A stretch of DNA of 64,000 bases from Taishania pollutisoli (lineage in GTDB: Bacteria; Bacteroidota; Bacteroidia; Flavobacteriales_D; Crocinitomicaceae), in assembly GCF_014518315.1 (NCBI RefSeq), contig NZ_JACVEL010000005.1:62001-126000 (forward strand), in the 5' to 3' direction. A program made the position numbers and the translations under genes. Position 1 is the stretch's first letter; every line of letters starts with the position of its first letter. The notes beneath the pieces are model-generated. The model did no database searches. It saw only the letters and a program-made list of their open reading frames with translations, and was not told where the DNA came from. This document shows positions 45,310-54,269 of the stretch, in pieces.

Positions 45310-45458
45310 TTCCAATCAAAGCAATCTTCTTATTGTCAGCTGGTTAACTGTGCAAGATCATGTTTTAGACATGTTTAAAACCAACAATAATTAGTTTAAA
45401 ATCAGTTTTTTATCTGTCATTAGCAGTGTACCTTTACATCACACTAATAAGAAAAGCT

Positions 45459-47021
45459 ATGAACAGATTTTTACACACGATCGCACTTCTGTTGTTAAAT
45501 TTCCACTGGATACAGGCGCAGAATTATTACACCACAATGGATGTAAATAATGCTGAATACAGGGTTTCCAATTCAGGTGTTTTTTTCAATGACCCCATGT
45601 TTGCCAGAGGTGTATACTACGTACCAAAATCACTCAACACATCATTAATCTATGCTACAGCCTTCTGGTTCGGGGCAGTTGATGAAAATGGTCAAATCAA
45701 GTTAGCCGGGATGCGGTACGGAGAATCCGGGTCTGATTTCAAACCGGGCCCGTACAGCACATCCGATTACGGAAATGCATACGGCAATGCAATCTGGCAG
45801 GTAACAAGCGCCGAAATAGAAACACACATGCAATCCTGGAATACACCCGGATATGTGATTCCGTCCGGCATTTTGAATTGGCCGGGAAACGGAGACACTG
45901 ATTTTGGAGTTGCCGAAAAATTGGCTCCTTTCCGGGACTTGAATCAAAATGACATCTATGAACCGCAACTGGGAGAGTATCCGCTCATCAAAGGATGCGA
46001 AGCAATTTACATGATACTTAACGATTATACCTTACACACCGAAACACAGGGAGAACCCATCCACATAGAAGTACATTACATGTTTTACCAGTACTTATCA
46101 GATAACGCGTTGAACAACACGACATTCATGGATGTAACAGTTTACAATCGGACAAATACGATGTGGCAAGATTTTAAAATCAGCTTATTTGCCGACAATG
46201 ATATCGGTAATTCGACAGATGATTATGTCGGGTGTGATACAACTAAAAACGTATTTTATGCTTACAATGCCGATAATATTGATGAACCCAATTCAGGAAT
46301 TCCGGGTTTTGGTACAAACCCGCCTGCTGCAGGTTTCCTGTCTTTGAATCAAAAAGCAAGTTCATTTATTGCCTACAAAGATATTAGTAGTTCAAGTTAT
46401 CCTCACATATTACCATCTTTTGCCTCCGGAATGTGGATGAATATGAACGGGTACTGGAGTGACGGAAGCAACATACTCGACAATAACGGGAATCCTACTC
46501 GTTTCATGTACCACGAAAGTCCGTTGGTTAGCAACTCATACAGTGAAACTGGTATAGGAAACCCTCCGCGTGACGTACGAACATTAACCACATTCGACGC
46601 TATCCTGCTCCCGGGAGGTAAAAAAGAATTATCCTTTGCCATTTTGTACAACAGAAGCGGCAACAGCCTTCAGAATGCAGCTGATTTACTACTTGTTGCT
46701 GACAGTATTCAGCAATGGTACGATGCGGGAATAGAGGGGTGTACAATCCAACCATTGGGTGTGGAAGAACTTCAGTCGCTATCAACTTTTACAGCATTCC
46801 CCAATCCGGCTGCGGACAACGTCACCATTCGGTTTGAGCAACCTGTAACAGGAAATCTGACCATTTCTTCTGTCAACGGGAATGTGGTATCGAAATTTCC
46901 GGTCAATGCACAAGAAATAACCATTCCTACAAACAAGCTAAGTGAGGGTGTTTATTTTATTGGTCTTGAATCTGCCCGGTCGAGCTATAACAAAACCAAA
47001 TTGGTAATCGTTCATAAGTAA
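45459..47021 (+). CDS. T9SS type A secreted protein of unknown function
   Basis: 520 residues. Signal peptide (MNRFLHTIALLLLNFHWIQAQ). The body of about 420 residues has the pattern of large Bacteroidota secreted proteins: TAFWFGAVDENGQIKLAG, GDTDFGVAEKLAPFRDLNQNDIYEP, YMFYQYLSDNALNNTTFMDVTVYNR and KELSFAILYNRSG. No catalytic motif is apparent. The final 80 residues, TAFPNPAADNVTIRFEQ ... LSEGVYFIGLES, are the T9SS type A sorting domain, so it is exported across the outer membrane and cell-attached or released. ATG 45459 places the signal peptide correctly. Confidence 0.85.
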   Translation: MNRFLHTIALLLLNFHWIQAQNYYTTMDVNNAEYRVSNSGVFFNDPMFARGVYYVPKSLNTSLIYATAFWFGAVDENGQIKLAGMRYGESGSDFKPGPYSTSDYGNAYGNAIWQVTSAEIETHMQSWNTPGYVIPSGILNWPGNGDTDFGVAEKLAPFRDLNQNDIYEPQLGEYPLIKGCEAIYMILNDYTLHTETQGEPIHIEVHYMFYQYLSDNALNNTTFMDVTVYNRTNTMWQDFKISLFADNDIGNSTDDYVGCDTTKNVFYAYNADNIDEPNSGIPGFGTNPPAAGFLSLNQKASSFIAYKDISSSSYPHILPSFASGMWMNMNGYWSDGSNILDNNGNPTRFMYHESPLVSNSYSETGIGNPPRDVRTLTTFDAILLPGGKKELSFAILYNRSGNSLQNAADLLLVADSIQQWYDAGIEGCTIQPLGVEELQSLSTFTAFPNPAADNVTIRFEQPVTGNLTISSVNGNVVSKFPVNAQEITIPTNKLSEGVYFIGLESARSSYNKTKLVIVHK

Positions 47022-47031
47022 ACCAAAAACC

Positions 47032-47075
47032 GGAGCACCTCCGGAATCACTGAATTTCGGGGGTGTTTCTTTTAA
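47032..47075. terminator. Probable bidirectional terminator between convergent genes
   Basis: CACCTCCGGAA and TTTCGGGGGTG can pair with one mismatch and G-U pairs; T runs are present on both strands nearby (TTTCTTTT on plus, TTTTTGGTTT on minus). It lies between the T9SS protein gene and the NlpC/P60 gene. Confidence 0.55.
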
Positions 47076-47617
47076 TCACGGGTATACTCCATTCGCTTTG
47101 CCTTGATAAAGCGCGGAATGTAGTATTTACTGTTCTTGAAGTTTTCAATAATGACCCCTCTGGAAGTCGATGAGTGAATCATTTTAATCTCATGTTCATT
47201 TGCCTCAACAACCATTGCGACATGTCCGACAGTCGTCGAATTGATGTTTCTTCCTTTAAAAAACAGTAAGTCTCCGGGTTGTACTTCTGACAGCTTGACT
47301 GTTTTTCCCAGTTCAGCGATGGCGTAACTGGATCGGGGCAATGAAAATCCAAAACCTCCCATTACATAATTGATAAAACCAGAGCAATCAAACCCGGAAG
47401 GAGAACTTCCCGAATACCGATAGGGTGTTCCCAGGAATGTTTTGGCAAATGAAATCATGTCGTCGATGTGTTTCCCGTTTTTCAAAACAGGTTTTTCATT
47501 CACAGTAAGTGAATCTGTTTTTTTAACCGAAATTGTATCCGTACCAGCAGGCGCAGACTGACCAAAAGACCAGGCTGAAAAAATACACGCTGCCAATAGA
47601 GAAACAATAAATTTCAT
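47072..47617 (-). CDS. Secreted NlpC/P60 cysteine hydrolase
   Basis: 181 residues. Signal peptide MKFIVSLLAACIFSAWSFGQ, a short linker, then an NlpC/P60 domain: FLGTPYRYSGSSPSGFDCSGF with nucleophile Cys78, VGHVAMVV with His132 and MIHSS with His148. It cleaves peptides of peptidoglycan, typically gamma-D-glutamyl-diaminopimelate bonds, in the periplasm. ATG 47617 is preferred, as an upstream in-frame ATG at 47641 would add charged residues before the signal peptide. Divergent from the MerR-type gene. Confidence 0.92.
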   Translation of the reverse strand: MKFIVSLLAACIFSAWSFGQSAPAGTDTISVKKTDSLTVNEKPVLKNGKHIDDMISFAKTFLGTPYRYSGSSPSGFDCSGFINYVMGGFGFSLPRSSYAIAELGKTVKLSEVQPGDLLFFKGRNINSTTVGHVAMVVEANEHEIKMIHSSTSRGVIIENFKNSKYYIPRFIKAKRMEYTRD

Positions 47618-47676
47618 TCGTTCATTTTCCTGAAGTTGCAAAATTATAACTAATTTCGGATAAATAAAAAACCGGT

Positions 47677-48030
47677 TTGACTCCTAAAATCGACATAAAA
47701 TCCTTAAATAAACTGTATTACACGATTGGTGAGGTAGCAGAAATGTTTGACGTAAACCACTCGTTGATAAGGTTTTGGGAAAAAGAATTTACACTTATTC
47801 AACCCAAAAAAAATAAAAAAGGAAACCGTCTGTTCTCTCCAAAAGACATCGAAATTTTTAACAAGATTTATCAGTTAGTTAAAATTCAGGGGTTTACTTT
47901 GGAAGGTGCTAAAAAGGAATTGAAAAAGAAACAGGCACCTGTTGAAACAGTAACACATGATGTTGATGCTGTCATCTCCCGGTTGGAATGGATTAAATCC
48001 CAACTTTTAATGTTAAAAAAAGAACTTTGA
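47677..48030 (+). CDS. MerR-family transcriptional regulator
   Basis: 117 residues. The N-terminal winged helix is LYYTIGEVAEMFDVNHSLIRFWEKEF, followed by GNRLFSPKDIEIFNKIYQLV and a helical dimerisation stretch ending in SRLEWIKSQLLMLKKEL. There is no effector-binding domain or cysteine cluster, so the inducer is unknown. Such short MerR proteins are common in Bacteroidota. The start is a TTG at 47677, as no in-frame ATG precedes the helix-turn-helix; a -7-like TAatTTCG box is at 47651-47658. Confidence 0.82.
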   Translation: MTPKIDIKSLNKLYYTIGEVAEMFDVNHSLIRFWEKEFTLIQPKKNKKGNRLFSPKDIEIFNKIYQLVKIQGFTLEGAKKELKKKQAPVETVTHDVDAVISRLEWIKSQLLMLKKEL

Positions 48031-48129
48031 CTGCCCGCAATAAGGCACAATTCAGTACTGTTCACTCGAAAAAACCAATCTTTGAAACATTATTCTGAAA
48101 TAAAGCACCTATTTTTCCGTTTGTAAGGT

Positions 48130-48137
48130 TATTTTTG
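48130..48137 (+). promoter_or_regulatory. Bacteroidota -7 box (TAttTTTG), five bases from the receptor start
   Basis: Perfect TAnnTTTG box ending at 48137 with the ATG at 48143, again implying a leaderless or nearly leaderless message. Confidence 0.6.
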
Positions 48138-48142
48138 CCCCC

Positions 48143-50827
48143 ATGCGTAATTGGATTTTTCTGATTTTCTTATGTTTTCTAACCCATGCTTTCTCACAGG
48201 AAGTAGTGGTCAACGGACGATGCATCAATAAAAAACAGGAAGGTGTCAGCGATGTTCTGATCCGGATAAATCAGCGAAACACCCCGATTTTCAGCGATCT
48301 AAACGGGCACTTTTCATTTTCCGCACATGTAGGAGACTCCCTGGTCATTCAATATACCATTCCCGGAGATTCATTTAAGCTGGTTCAGCAATTTTATGTA
48401 CAGGATCAACAGTCGACTTCCCTGCCTCCGGTTCAAACAATTCCGGAAGTGAATGTAAGAGACTTGCAGGGACACACCGTCATCCACAACATTGAAAAAC
48501 CTTTTGAACTGACTCCCATCAAACTCAGGGATTGGCAGACAATTCCCCTGCAGAGTCCGGAGCATGTACTGGTGTTCACCACTGCGGCGCGTTCAAGTAA
48601 TGAACTCACTTCCAACTACAATGTACGGGGAGGTAATTACGATGAAAACCTGGTCTATGTGAACGGGTTTCAAATCTATCGACCTTTTTTGACACGGGCC
48701 GGGCAACAGGAAGGAATGAGTTTCATCAACAGTGCACTGGTTGAATCTCTTAGCTTTTCCGGAGGAGGGTTTGATGCGCAATACGGCGATAAAATGAGTT
48801 CCGTACTGGATATAAAATACCGGACTCCTGAAAAATTTAAAGGATCGGTCATGGCCTCCATGCTCGGGGTAGAAGGACACCTGGAACAACAGTTGGGGAA
48901 AAAGAAACGGTTCAGCTACATGATGGGGGCACGGTATCGCTCCAATGGCTACTTCCTGAATTCCCTTCCCACAAAAGGCGCTTACAATCCTGTATTCTGG
49001 GACGCACAGTTACTGACGGAGTACATCATCAGCGATAAATGGACCTGGTCTGCAATTGCACATATTTCGGACAACAATTACTCATTCACCCCGCAAACGG
49101 CACAGACCAACTTCGGTCCGGCCAATGAAGCGTACTCCCTGATGATTTACTTCGACGGAAAAGAGCAAACCCGTTTCCGTACAATGATGGGAGGAACAAA
49201 ATTTGCGTTTGCTTCTGAAGACAGTAAAACCAAATTAAATTTCTTTGCCACGGCATTTCATTCCGATGAACGCGAGTACTTTGATGTACAGGGACAATAT
49301 TACATCAATCAGTTGGAAACAGATCCTTCCAAAGAAGAATACGGAGACTCCATTGCGGTACTGGGAGTGGGAACCTTCCTCGACCATGCACGCAACCGCC
49401 TGCGCGCAACTATTCTGAACATCTATCATACCGGAAGCCGCTCCCTGAAAAACGGGTTTCTGAATGCCGAACGTACAAAACACAATCAATTTGATTTGTT
49501 GTGGGGACTCAATTACCAGCAGGATGACTTTTATGACGTGCTAAGCGAGTGGAAACTTGTTGACTCAGCAGGATATAGTTTACCGCAATCGAATGACCAC
49601 AAGGTCAATTTATCGGAAGTCATCAAAGGGAAATTAAACTTGCAGGCCAGCAGGCTCAGTGGTCACGTTCAGTTGAATTCGGTATGGTCACGTACAAAAA
49701 TTGATCATCCGGTACAACTCTCCAAAACATACAAAGACGCAAATAAAGTCAAGCACAAAGTTACCTTCCGGGACACGATACAGGCATCTGCCACCAAATG
49801 GGCGCTTTCCGTAGGAACACGTGCTGCTTATACCAGTGTAAACAATGAGTTCTTTGTTACACCGCGTATTTCGGTGATGCACTACCCGAGAGCATACCTG
49901 GTAAAAGATTCTACCATTGAACGCCGGAATGTGAGCCTGCGTTTCTCTACGGGGTTGTATTATCAACCACCGATTTACCGGGAAATGAGGACATTCCAGG
50001 GAGCTTTAAACACCAATGTACTGTCCCAGAAATCATACCATGCCGTACTCGGATATGACATGTTCTTTTTCATGTGGGGAAGAAATAACCCGTTCAAATT
50101 TACCACGGAAGTATTCTACAAGTACATGTGGGATGTGAATCCGTACAAAGTTGAAAATGTCAGAACCCGCTACTATGCCAACAATGACGCAACTGCGTAT
50201 GCTGTCGGAATTGATTTTAACCTCAACGGTGAATTTATTGAGGGAATCACTTCGTATTTCAAGCTGGGAATCATGCAGACGAGAGAAGACATCAAGTCTG
50301 ATTCCTATACGGAATATTACAATGCTGCGGGCGAAAAGATTTATTTCGGATACAGTGATGACCAGGTCGTGGTTGACTCAGCTGTCATTTCTCCGGGGTA
50401 CATTCCGCGTCCGACAGACCAGTTGGTCAATATCGGAGTACTGATTCAGGATCAGATGCCGAATTTTGAAGCATTGAGCGTTCAGGTGGGACTGCAATTC
50501 GGAACACCACTTCCCTTTGGCCCTCCGGGATATGATCGTTATAAAGATACCTTGCGCATGAAATCCTATTTCCGGGTTGACTTCGGTACTTCATATGACT
50601 TTCTCTACAATAAACGCATGAAAGAGAAGAACAATCAGCAGGTAAAAACAAACTTTTTCAATAAAGCATTTACCGATGCGATTCTTTCATTTGAAGTCTA
50701 CAACCTGTTAGGCATAAACAACGAGATGTCCAAACAATGGGTTCAGGATGTCAATGGCGGGTATTATGCCGTACCGAATTATTTGACGCAAAGACGATTC
50801 AACCTGAAGCTGATCTTAAGATTTTAG
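48143..50827 (+). CDS. TonB-dependent outer-membrane receptor
   Basis: 894 residues. Signal peptide (MRNWIFLIFLCFLTHAFSQ), a carboxypeptidase-D regulatory-like beta domain (about 20-100, EVVVNGRCINKKQEGVSDVLIRIN), a plug domain (about 120-230; LTSNYNVRGGNYDENLVYVNGFQIYRPF, VESLSFSGGGFDAQYGDKMSSVLDIKYR) and a C-terminal barrel whose last strand ends RRFNLKLILRF with terminal Phe. Such receptors import siderophores, vitamins or glycans using TonB energy. There is no SusD partner beside it, so it is not a standard polysaccharide-utilisation pair; the substrate is unknown. Confidence 0.92.
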   Translation: MRNWIFLIFLCFLTHAFSQEVVVNGRCINKKQEGVSDVLIRINQRNTPIFSDLNGHFSFSAHVGDSLVIQYTIPGDSFKLVQQFYVQDQQSTSLPPVQTIPEVNVRDLQGHTVIHNIEKPFELTPIKLRDWQTIPLQSPEHVLVFTTAARSSNELTSNYNVRGGNYDENLVYVNGFQIYRPFLTRAGQQEGMSFINSALVESLSFSGGGFDAQYGDKMSSVLDIKYRTPEKFKGSVMASMLGVEGHLEQQLGKKKRFSYMMGARYRSNGYFLNSLPTKGAYNPVFWDAQLLTEYIISDKWTWSAIAHISDNNYSFTPQTAQTNFGPANEAYSLMIYFDGKEQTRFRTMMGGTKFAFASEDSKTKLNFFATAFHSDEREYFDVQGQYYINQLETDPSKEEYGDSIAVLGVGTFLDHARNRLRATILNIYHTGSRSLKNGFLNAERTKHNQFDLLWGLNYQQDDFYDVLSEWKLVDSAGYSLPQSNDHKVNLSEVIKGKLNLQASRLSGHVQLNSVWSRTKIDHPVQLSKTYKDANKVKHKVTFRDTIQASATKWALSVGTRAAYTSVNNEFFVTPRISVMHYPRAYLVKDSTIERRNVSLRFSTGLYYQPPIYREMRTFQGALNTNVLSQKSYHAVLGYDMFFFMWGRNNPFKFTTEVFYKYMWDVNPYKVENVRTRYYANNDATAYAVGIDFNLNGEFIEGITSYFKLGIMQTREDIKSDSYTEYYNAAGEKIYFGYSDDQVVVDSAVISPGYIPRPTDQLVNIGVLIQDQMPNFEALSVQVGLQFGTPLPFGPPGYDRYKDTLRMKSYFRVDFGTSYDFLYNKRMKEKNNQQVKTNFFNKAFTDAILSFEVYNLLGINNEMSKQWVQDVNGGYYAVPNYLTQRRFNLKLILRF

Positions 50828-50829
50828 GG

Positions 50830-50837
50830 TATATTTG
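50830..50837 (+). promoter_or_regulatory. Bacteroidota -7 box (TAtaTTTG) for the ferredoxin gene
   Basis: Perfect TAnnTTTG box 18 bases before ATG 50856 and 2 bases after the receptor stop, so the ferredoxin gene may have its own promoter. Confidence 0.55.
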
Positions 50838-50855
50838 CAGGGAATTTCAGAAACA

Positions 50856-51176
50856 ATGACCGACGTTACAGTAATCATTATCGACAGAGAAGGACAGGAA
50901 CATGCGTTACTTGCCCCCACAGACATGAACATGAACATCATGGAACTGTGTAAATCCTATGAATTACCTGTAGCAGGAGAATGCGGAGGAATGGCGATGT
51001 GCGCCACCTGCCAGTGTTACCTGGAATCAGATCATGAATTACCGGAACAATCCGATGATGAGCTGGACATGCTTGATCAGGCATTTTTTGTAAAGCCAAA
51101 CAGTCGCCTGGGATGCCAGATTCACATTTCAGAAGCCATCGACGGTATCCGGCTACGGCTGGCACCGGAAGCATAG
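50856..51176 (+). CDS. 2Fe-2S ferredoxin
   Basis: 106 residues. Cysteines 43, 49 and 52 in the CGGMAMCATC loop (C-x5-C-x2-C) and Cys87 in RLGCQIH coordinate a [2Fe-2S] cluster of the adrenodoxin/Isc-Fdx type. It moves electrons in the cytoplasm, for example to Fe-S assembly or cytochrome P450-like partners; none is encoded nearby. ATG 50856 is used; an in-frame upstream start at 50835 lies inside the promoter box. Gap 51177-51400 (224 bases) carries only the next gene's promoter. Confidence 0.92.
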   Translation: MTDVTVIIIDREGQEHALLAPTDMNMNIMELCKSYELPVAGECGGMAMCATCQCYLESDHELPEQSDDELDMLDQAFFVKPNSRLGCQIHISEAIDGIRLRLAPEA

Positions 51177-51377
51177 CATACAGAAAACTAAACTTCCTTA
51201 AAAATGTATTTCATTTCAAATGTGGCGGTGTGCACCATCACACCATTGCTGTATACACTTTTCACTGATTGTGATCACCAATTACCTCAAAAACAGAAAT
51301 GTTAAACGAAACGATAAAAATTACCTGATTGTTAAGAACAGGTGTTTACCCTTGATCTGAAATACAGTGCTTTAAAT

Positions 51378-51385
51378 ACCTTTGT
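51378..51385 (+). promoter_or_regulatory. Bacteroidota promoter (TTG ... TAccTTTG)
   Basis: Perfect TAnnTTTG box 15 bases before ATG 51401, with a TTG 23 bases further upstream (51352-51354) as a possible -33 element. Confidence 0.6.
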
Positions 51386-51400
51386 CAAAAACTATTTTAG

Positions 51401-53293
51401 ATGAAAAATTTTACTTACTTACAGATTTCCATCGGAGTTCTGCTATTTGTGTTATTAGTTAGTTCCAATGCATATGCACAGCCTTGTTCGGTTATTCTCA
51501 GCTCCACGGATTCATTGATCTGCGCCGGAGACAGCATCACTCTCAATGCATTGGCAAACGGAGAAGGTATGCAACTTCAGGCTTCCAATACAGCAGGGAA
51601 CAATCACCGTGGAAATATGTTCGACATTGTGGCAACGAATGCGGTAACCATCCTCTCATTTGATGCTTCTCCAATGGGAAACACAACCATTGAGATTTAT
51701 TACAAAACCGGCACCTGGAATGGTTTTGCCAACACACCTTCAGCATGGACGTTCATCGGTTCTGCACCTGTAGCATATACAGGAGGGTTTTCACCGGTAG
51801 CAGTCGATGTGAACATCACAATACCTGCAGGAGAAACGTACGCATTCTATGTAACTTCCAGTGTACAGGGAGGAGTCGCTCTGAACTATTCAAACGGTAC
51901 CAATGTGGGGAACGTATACAGCAGCGATGCTAATATTACGTTTCTTGAGGGAGGTGGCATGGAATATCCGTTTACCATGGGAACCGGTGCCGTTTATCAA
52001 CCGCGTGTATGGAACGGGATGATTCATTATACATTGGCCGATCAACCCGGAACAGTAATAACATGGGGAACAGGAGAAACAACAACTTCTATTCCGGCAG
52101 CACCGTCAATGACAACGGAATATACTGTGTCAGCAAGCATTCCGGGATGTGCAACTACATTGCACGATACACTTGATGTAGTTGTTTCCATACCCGTTGT
52201 AGAAATAACCAGTACAGCGTCAACAGTATGTGCAGGTACAGAAGTATTGCTTTACGGTACAGGGGCAGAAACCTACGCATGGGATAATGGTATTACAGAC
52301 AGCGTGGCATTTCTGGCAGATACAACTGTAACTTATTCTGTCATTGGTACCGACTCAGTAGGATGTACGGGAACCGATCTGTTTACCCTAACCGTCAATC
52401 AGAACCCGGATGTTTTCGCAGGACCGGATTTCAATGTCTGTGAGGGTAATTCTGCGACACTGGCAGGACAAGGTGCCACTTCTTATGTATGGAATAACAA
52501 TATAACGGATAACGTTGCGTTTGAACCGGAAAATACAGCAACATACATCGTTATCGGAACAGATGATAACGGGTGTAGTAAAGAAGATACGGTCACCATA
52601 ACCGTCAGCGCACTACCAATCGTTTCGGCAGGACCGGATGTGGATCTTTGTAAAGGAGAAGAATACACGCTTTCCGGAACAGGGGCAGAAACCTACGCCT
52701 GGAATCATAGTGTAACGGATGGAATGCCATTTACGCCTCAGGCAACCGGAATTTATACGGTTACAGGAACAGATACGAACGGATGTACGGCAACTGACGA
52801 AATGAAAATTACCGTTCATACAGTGATGGCATCAATTTTTTCATCAGGGCCTGTACTTAGCGCAGGAACACTTGTCGACATGACAGCTCAATGGGTGAAC
52901 TGTTTCGACATGTCTCCGGTTTCCGGTGAAACAGGTGCATCATTTGAGGCACAGCACACAGGAAGTTATGCGGTCATCATCACAGACAATGTTTATGGTT
53001 GCTCAGATACTTCAAACTGCATACAAGTTGACTTCGTGGGAATCGACGAACTGCAACAAGATGCAACACTTAGTGTTTATCCTGTACCAACAAACAGCAC
53101 GGTTACGATTACGTCAACTGATGCCCCGATTGAGCGTACAGAACTGATCGACCTGCTTGGAAAAGTACTTGAAACGACTGAGCCACATGCAGCGCAAACA
53201 ACATTTGATCTTTCAACCTATCCGTCAAATATATTCTTTGTTCGCGTTTATCGTGGAGATCAAATGACACTGATGAGAGTAATAAAGGATTAA
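51401..53293 (+). CDS. T9SS type A secreted protein with Ig-like repeats
   Basis: 630 residues. Signal peptide to about residue 26. Residues 27-260 form a first domain with CSVILSSTDSLICAGDSITL and a jelly-roll-like stretch. From about 265 there are three to four Ig-like repeats of about 72 residues with the form GxxxxVCxGxxxxLxGxGAxTYxWxNxxTDxVxF; two of them share nearly identical DNA (GGGGCAGAAACCTACGC at about 52262 and 52682). The end VYPVPTNSTVTITST ... NIFFVRVYRG is a T9SS type A domain in which the usual YPNP is YPVP. Probably an exported adhesin-like protein. Confidence 0.85.
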   Translation: MKNFTYLQISIGVLLFVLLVSSNAYAQPCSVILSSTDSLICAGDSITLNALANGEGMQLQASNTAGNNHRGNMFDIVATNAVTILSFDASPMGNTTIEIYYKTGTWNGFANTPSAWTFIGSAPVAYTGGFSPVAVDVNITIPAGETYAFYVTSSVQGGVALNYSNGTNVGNVYSSDANITFLEGGGMEYPFTMGTGAVYQPRVWNGMIHYTLADQPGTVITWGTGETTTSIPAAPSMTTEYTVSASIPGCATTLHDTLDVVVSIPVVEITSTASTVCAGTEVLLYGTGAETYAWDNGITDSVAFLADTTVTYSVIGTDSVGCTGTDLFTLTVNQNPDVFAGPDFNVCEGNSATLAGQGATSYVWNNNITDNVAFEPENTATYIVIGTDDNGCSKEDTVTITVSALPIVSAGPDVDLCKGEEYTLSGTGAETYAWNHSVTDGMPFTPQATGIYTVTGTDTNGCTATDEMKITVHTVMASIFSSGPVLSAGTLVDMTAQWVNCFDMSPVSGETGASFEAQHTGSYAVIITDNVYGCSDTSNCIQVDFVGIDELQQDATLSVYPVPTNSTVTITSTDAPIERTELIDLLGKVLETTEPHAAQTTFDLSTYPSNIFFVRVYRGDQMTLMRVIKD

Positions 53294-53329
53294 CGACAGG
53301 TTGTAAGAATAGTTAGAATAGATAGTATG

Positions 53330-53361
53330 ACAATGGCTCCGATTATGGGGCCATTGTTATT
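53330..53361. terminator. Probable terminator between convergent genes
   Basis: ACAATGGCTCC/GGGGCCATTGT stem (one G-U pair) with a 6-base loop. It follows the T9SS gene by 37 bases and is convergent with the barrel gene on the other strand. The T tract is weak. Confidence 0.65.
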
Positions 53362-53445
53362 TATAAACCAGATCAATGATTCGTCAATCTCAAACAATGA
53401 GACAGAACACTCAGCAATGGAGTTTCCACCAACGTAATCCAACTG

Positions 53446-54264
53446 TTAAAACAGGATAAACGACAACCCGGCGCGGATGTCCATGATATTTGAACCACGA
53501 CTGGTGCGCATAGACCTGCGGACATCTTCCTCCCAATCAATGTATTCACTATCTCCTCCCATCGTAAGGTTTTGAAGATGTGGCATGTGAAACCGCAGAT
53601 TGGAAGCTACATTCACCGCCATAAATGAAGTGACCGGAAGACGTAATTTCACACCATATTCTAACACAACACCATGCAACGTGCGCTGTGTAGAGGTACT
53701 TTCCTTGTATTCCATACTCGGGATAAGGTTCCCGTTATTATCGTACAGGTTGCGTACCAGGATTCGGTAATTATCGTTTGTTAGTACAGAATTCGCATAA
53801 CCGATTCCGATGCTATGACAAATTCCGATTGGTAAATTTCCACGCGATGCCCATTCAAATTTCGGGATGATATAATAGGTGCGCATGTTCATTTTTTCAA
53901 TCGTAGCAGTTGAGTTATAATCGATATAATATCCCTGGTTATAATCAGGGAGATAAGACAGTTGTTTTGCATATGGCATTTTCAGTTGATTGAATGTCAT
54001 ACTGAAATCAATGCCAATTCCTACATTTTTTGTAAAATAATGCGATAAAGAAGCCGTAAAACCACCGGCAATAACCGGATTAGACGACTCACCTGTCAGT
54101 GTTCCCGTGTTGTACCTGTAATTGCTCAACATGCTCTGATAAATTAAGGTTGCACGAAGTGATCCATCAACAGAAACAACTGTTTTTTTTCCGAAATATC
54201 CTCCTTGAGACGACGCCGAAAAACTAAAAAGCAAACAAAAACTATAGCTGATAAATTGTTTCAT
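53446..54264 (-). CDS. Outer-membrane beta-barrel protein
   Basis: 272 residues. Signal peptide MKQFISYSFCLLFSFSASSQ, then alternating amphipathic strands (TVVSVDGSLRATLIYQSM, FTASLSHYFTKNVGIGIDFSMTF, MNMRTYYIIPKFEW, HGVVLEYGVKLRLPV, FMAVNVASNLRFHM) and a C-terminal strand MDIRAGLSFILF ending in Phe, typical for barrel insertion. No specific family assigned. It starts 5 bases after the M48 gene stop, so the two form an operon. Confidence 0.82.
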   Translation of the reverse strand: MKQFISYSFCLLFSFSASSQGGYFGKKTVVSVDGSLRATLIYQSMLSNYRYNTGTLTGESSNPVIAGGFTASLSHYFTKNVGIGIDFSMTFNQLKMPYAKQLSYLPDYNQGYYIDYNSTATIEKMNMRTYYIIPKFEWASRGNLPIGICHSIGIGYANSVLTNDNYRILVRNLYDNNGNLIPSMEYKESTSTQRTLHGVVLEYGVKLRLPVTSFMAVNVASNLRFHMPHLQNLTMGGDSEYIDWEEDVRRSMRTSRGSNIMDIRAGLSFILF

Positions 54265-54269
54265 TGCGC

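Noticed and set aside
52200-52840. Possible CRISPR-like regular repeats
   Set aside because: The regular spacing comes from Ig-like protein repeats of about 72 residues in one open reading frame; the intervening sequence is coding.
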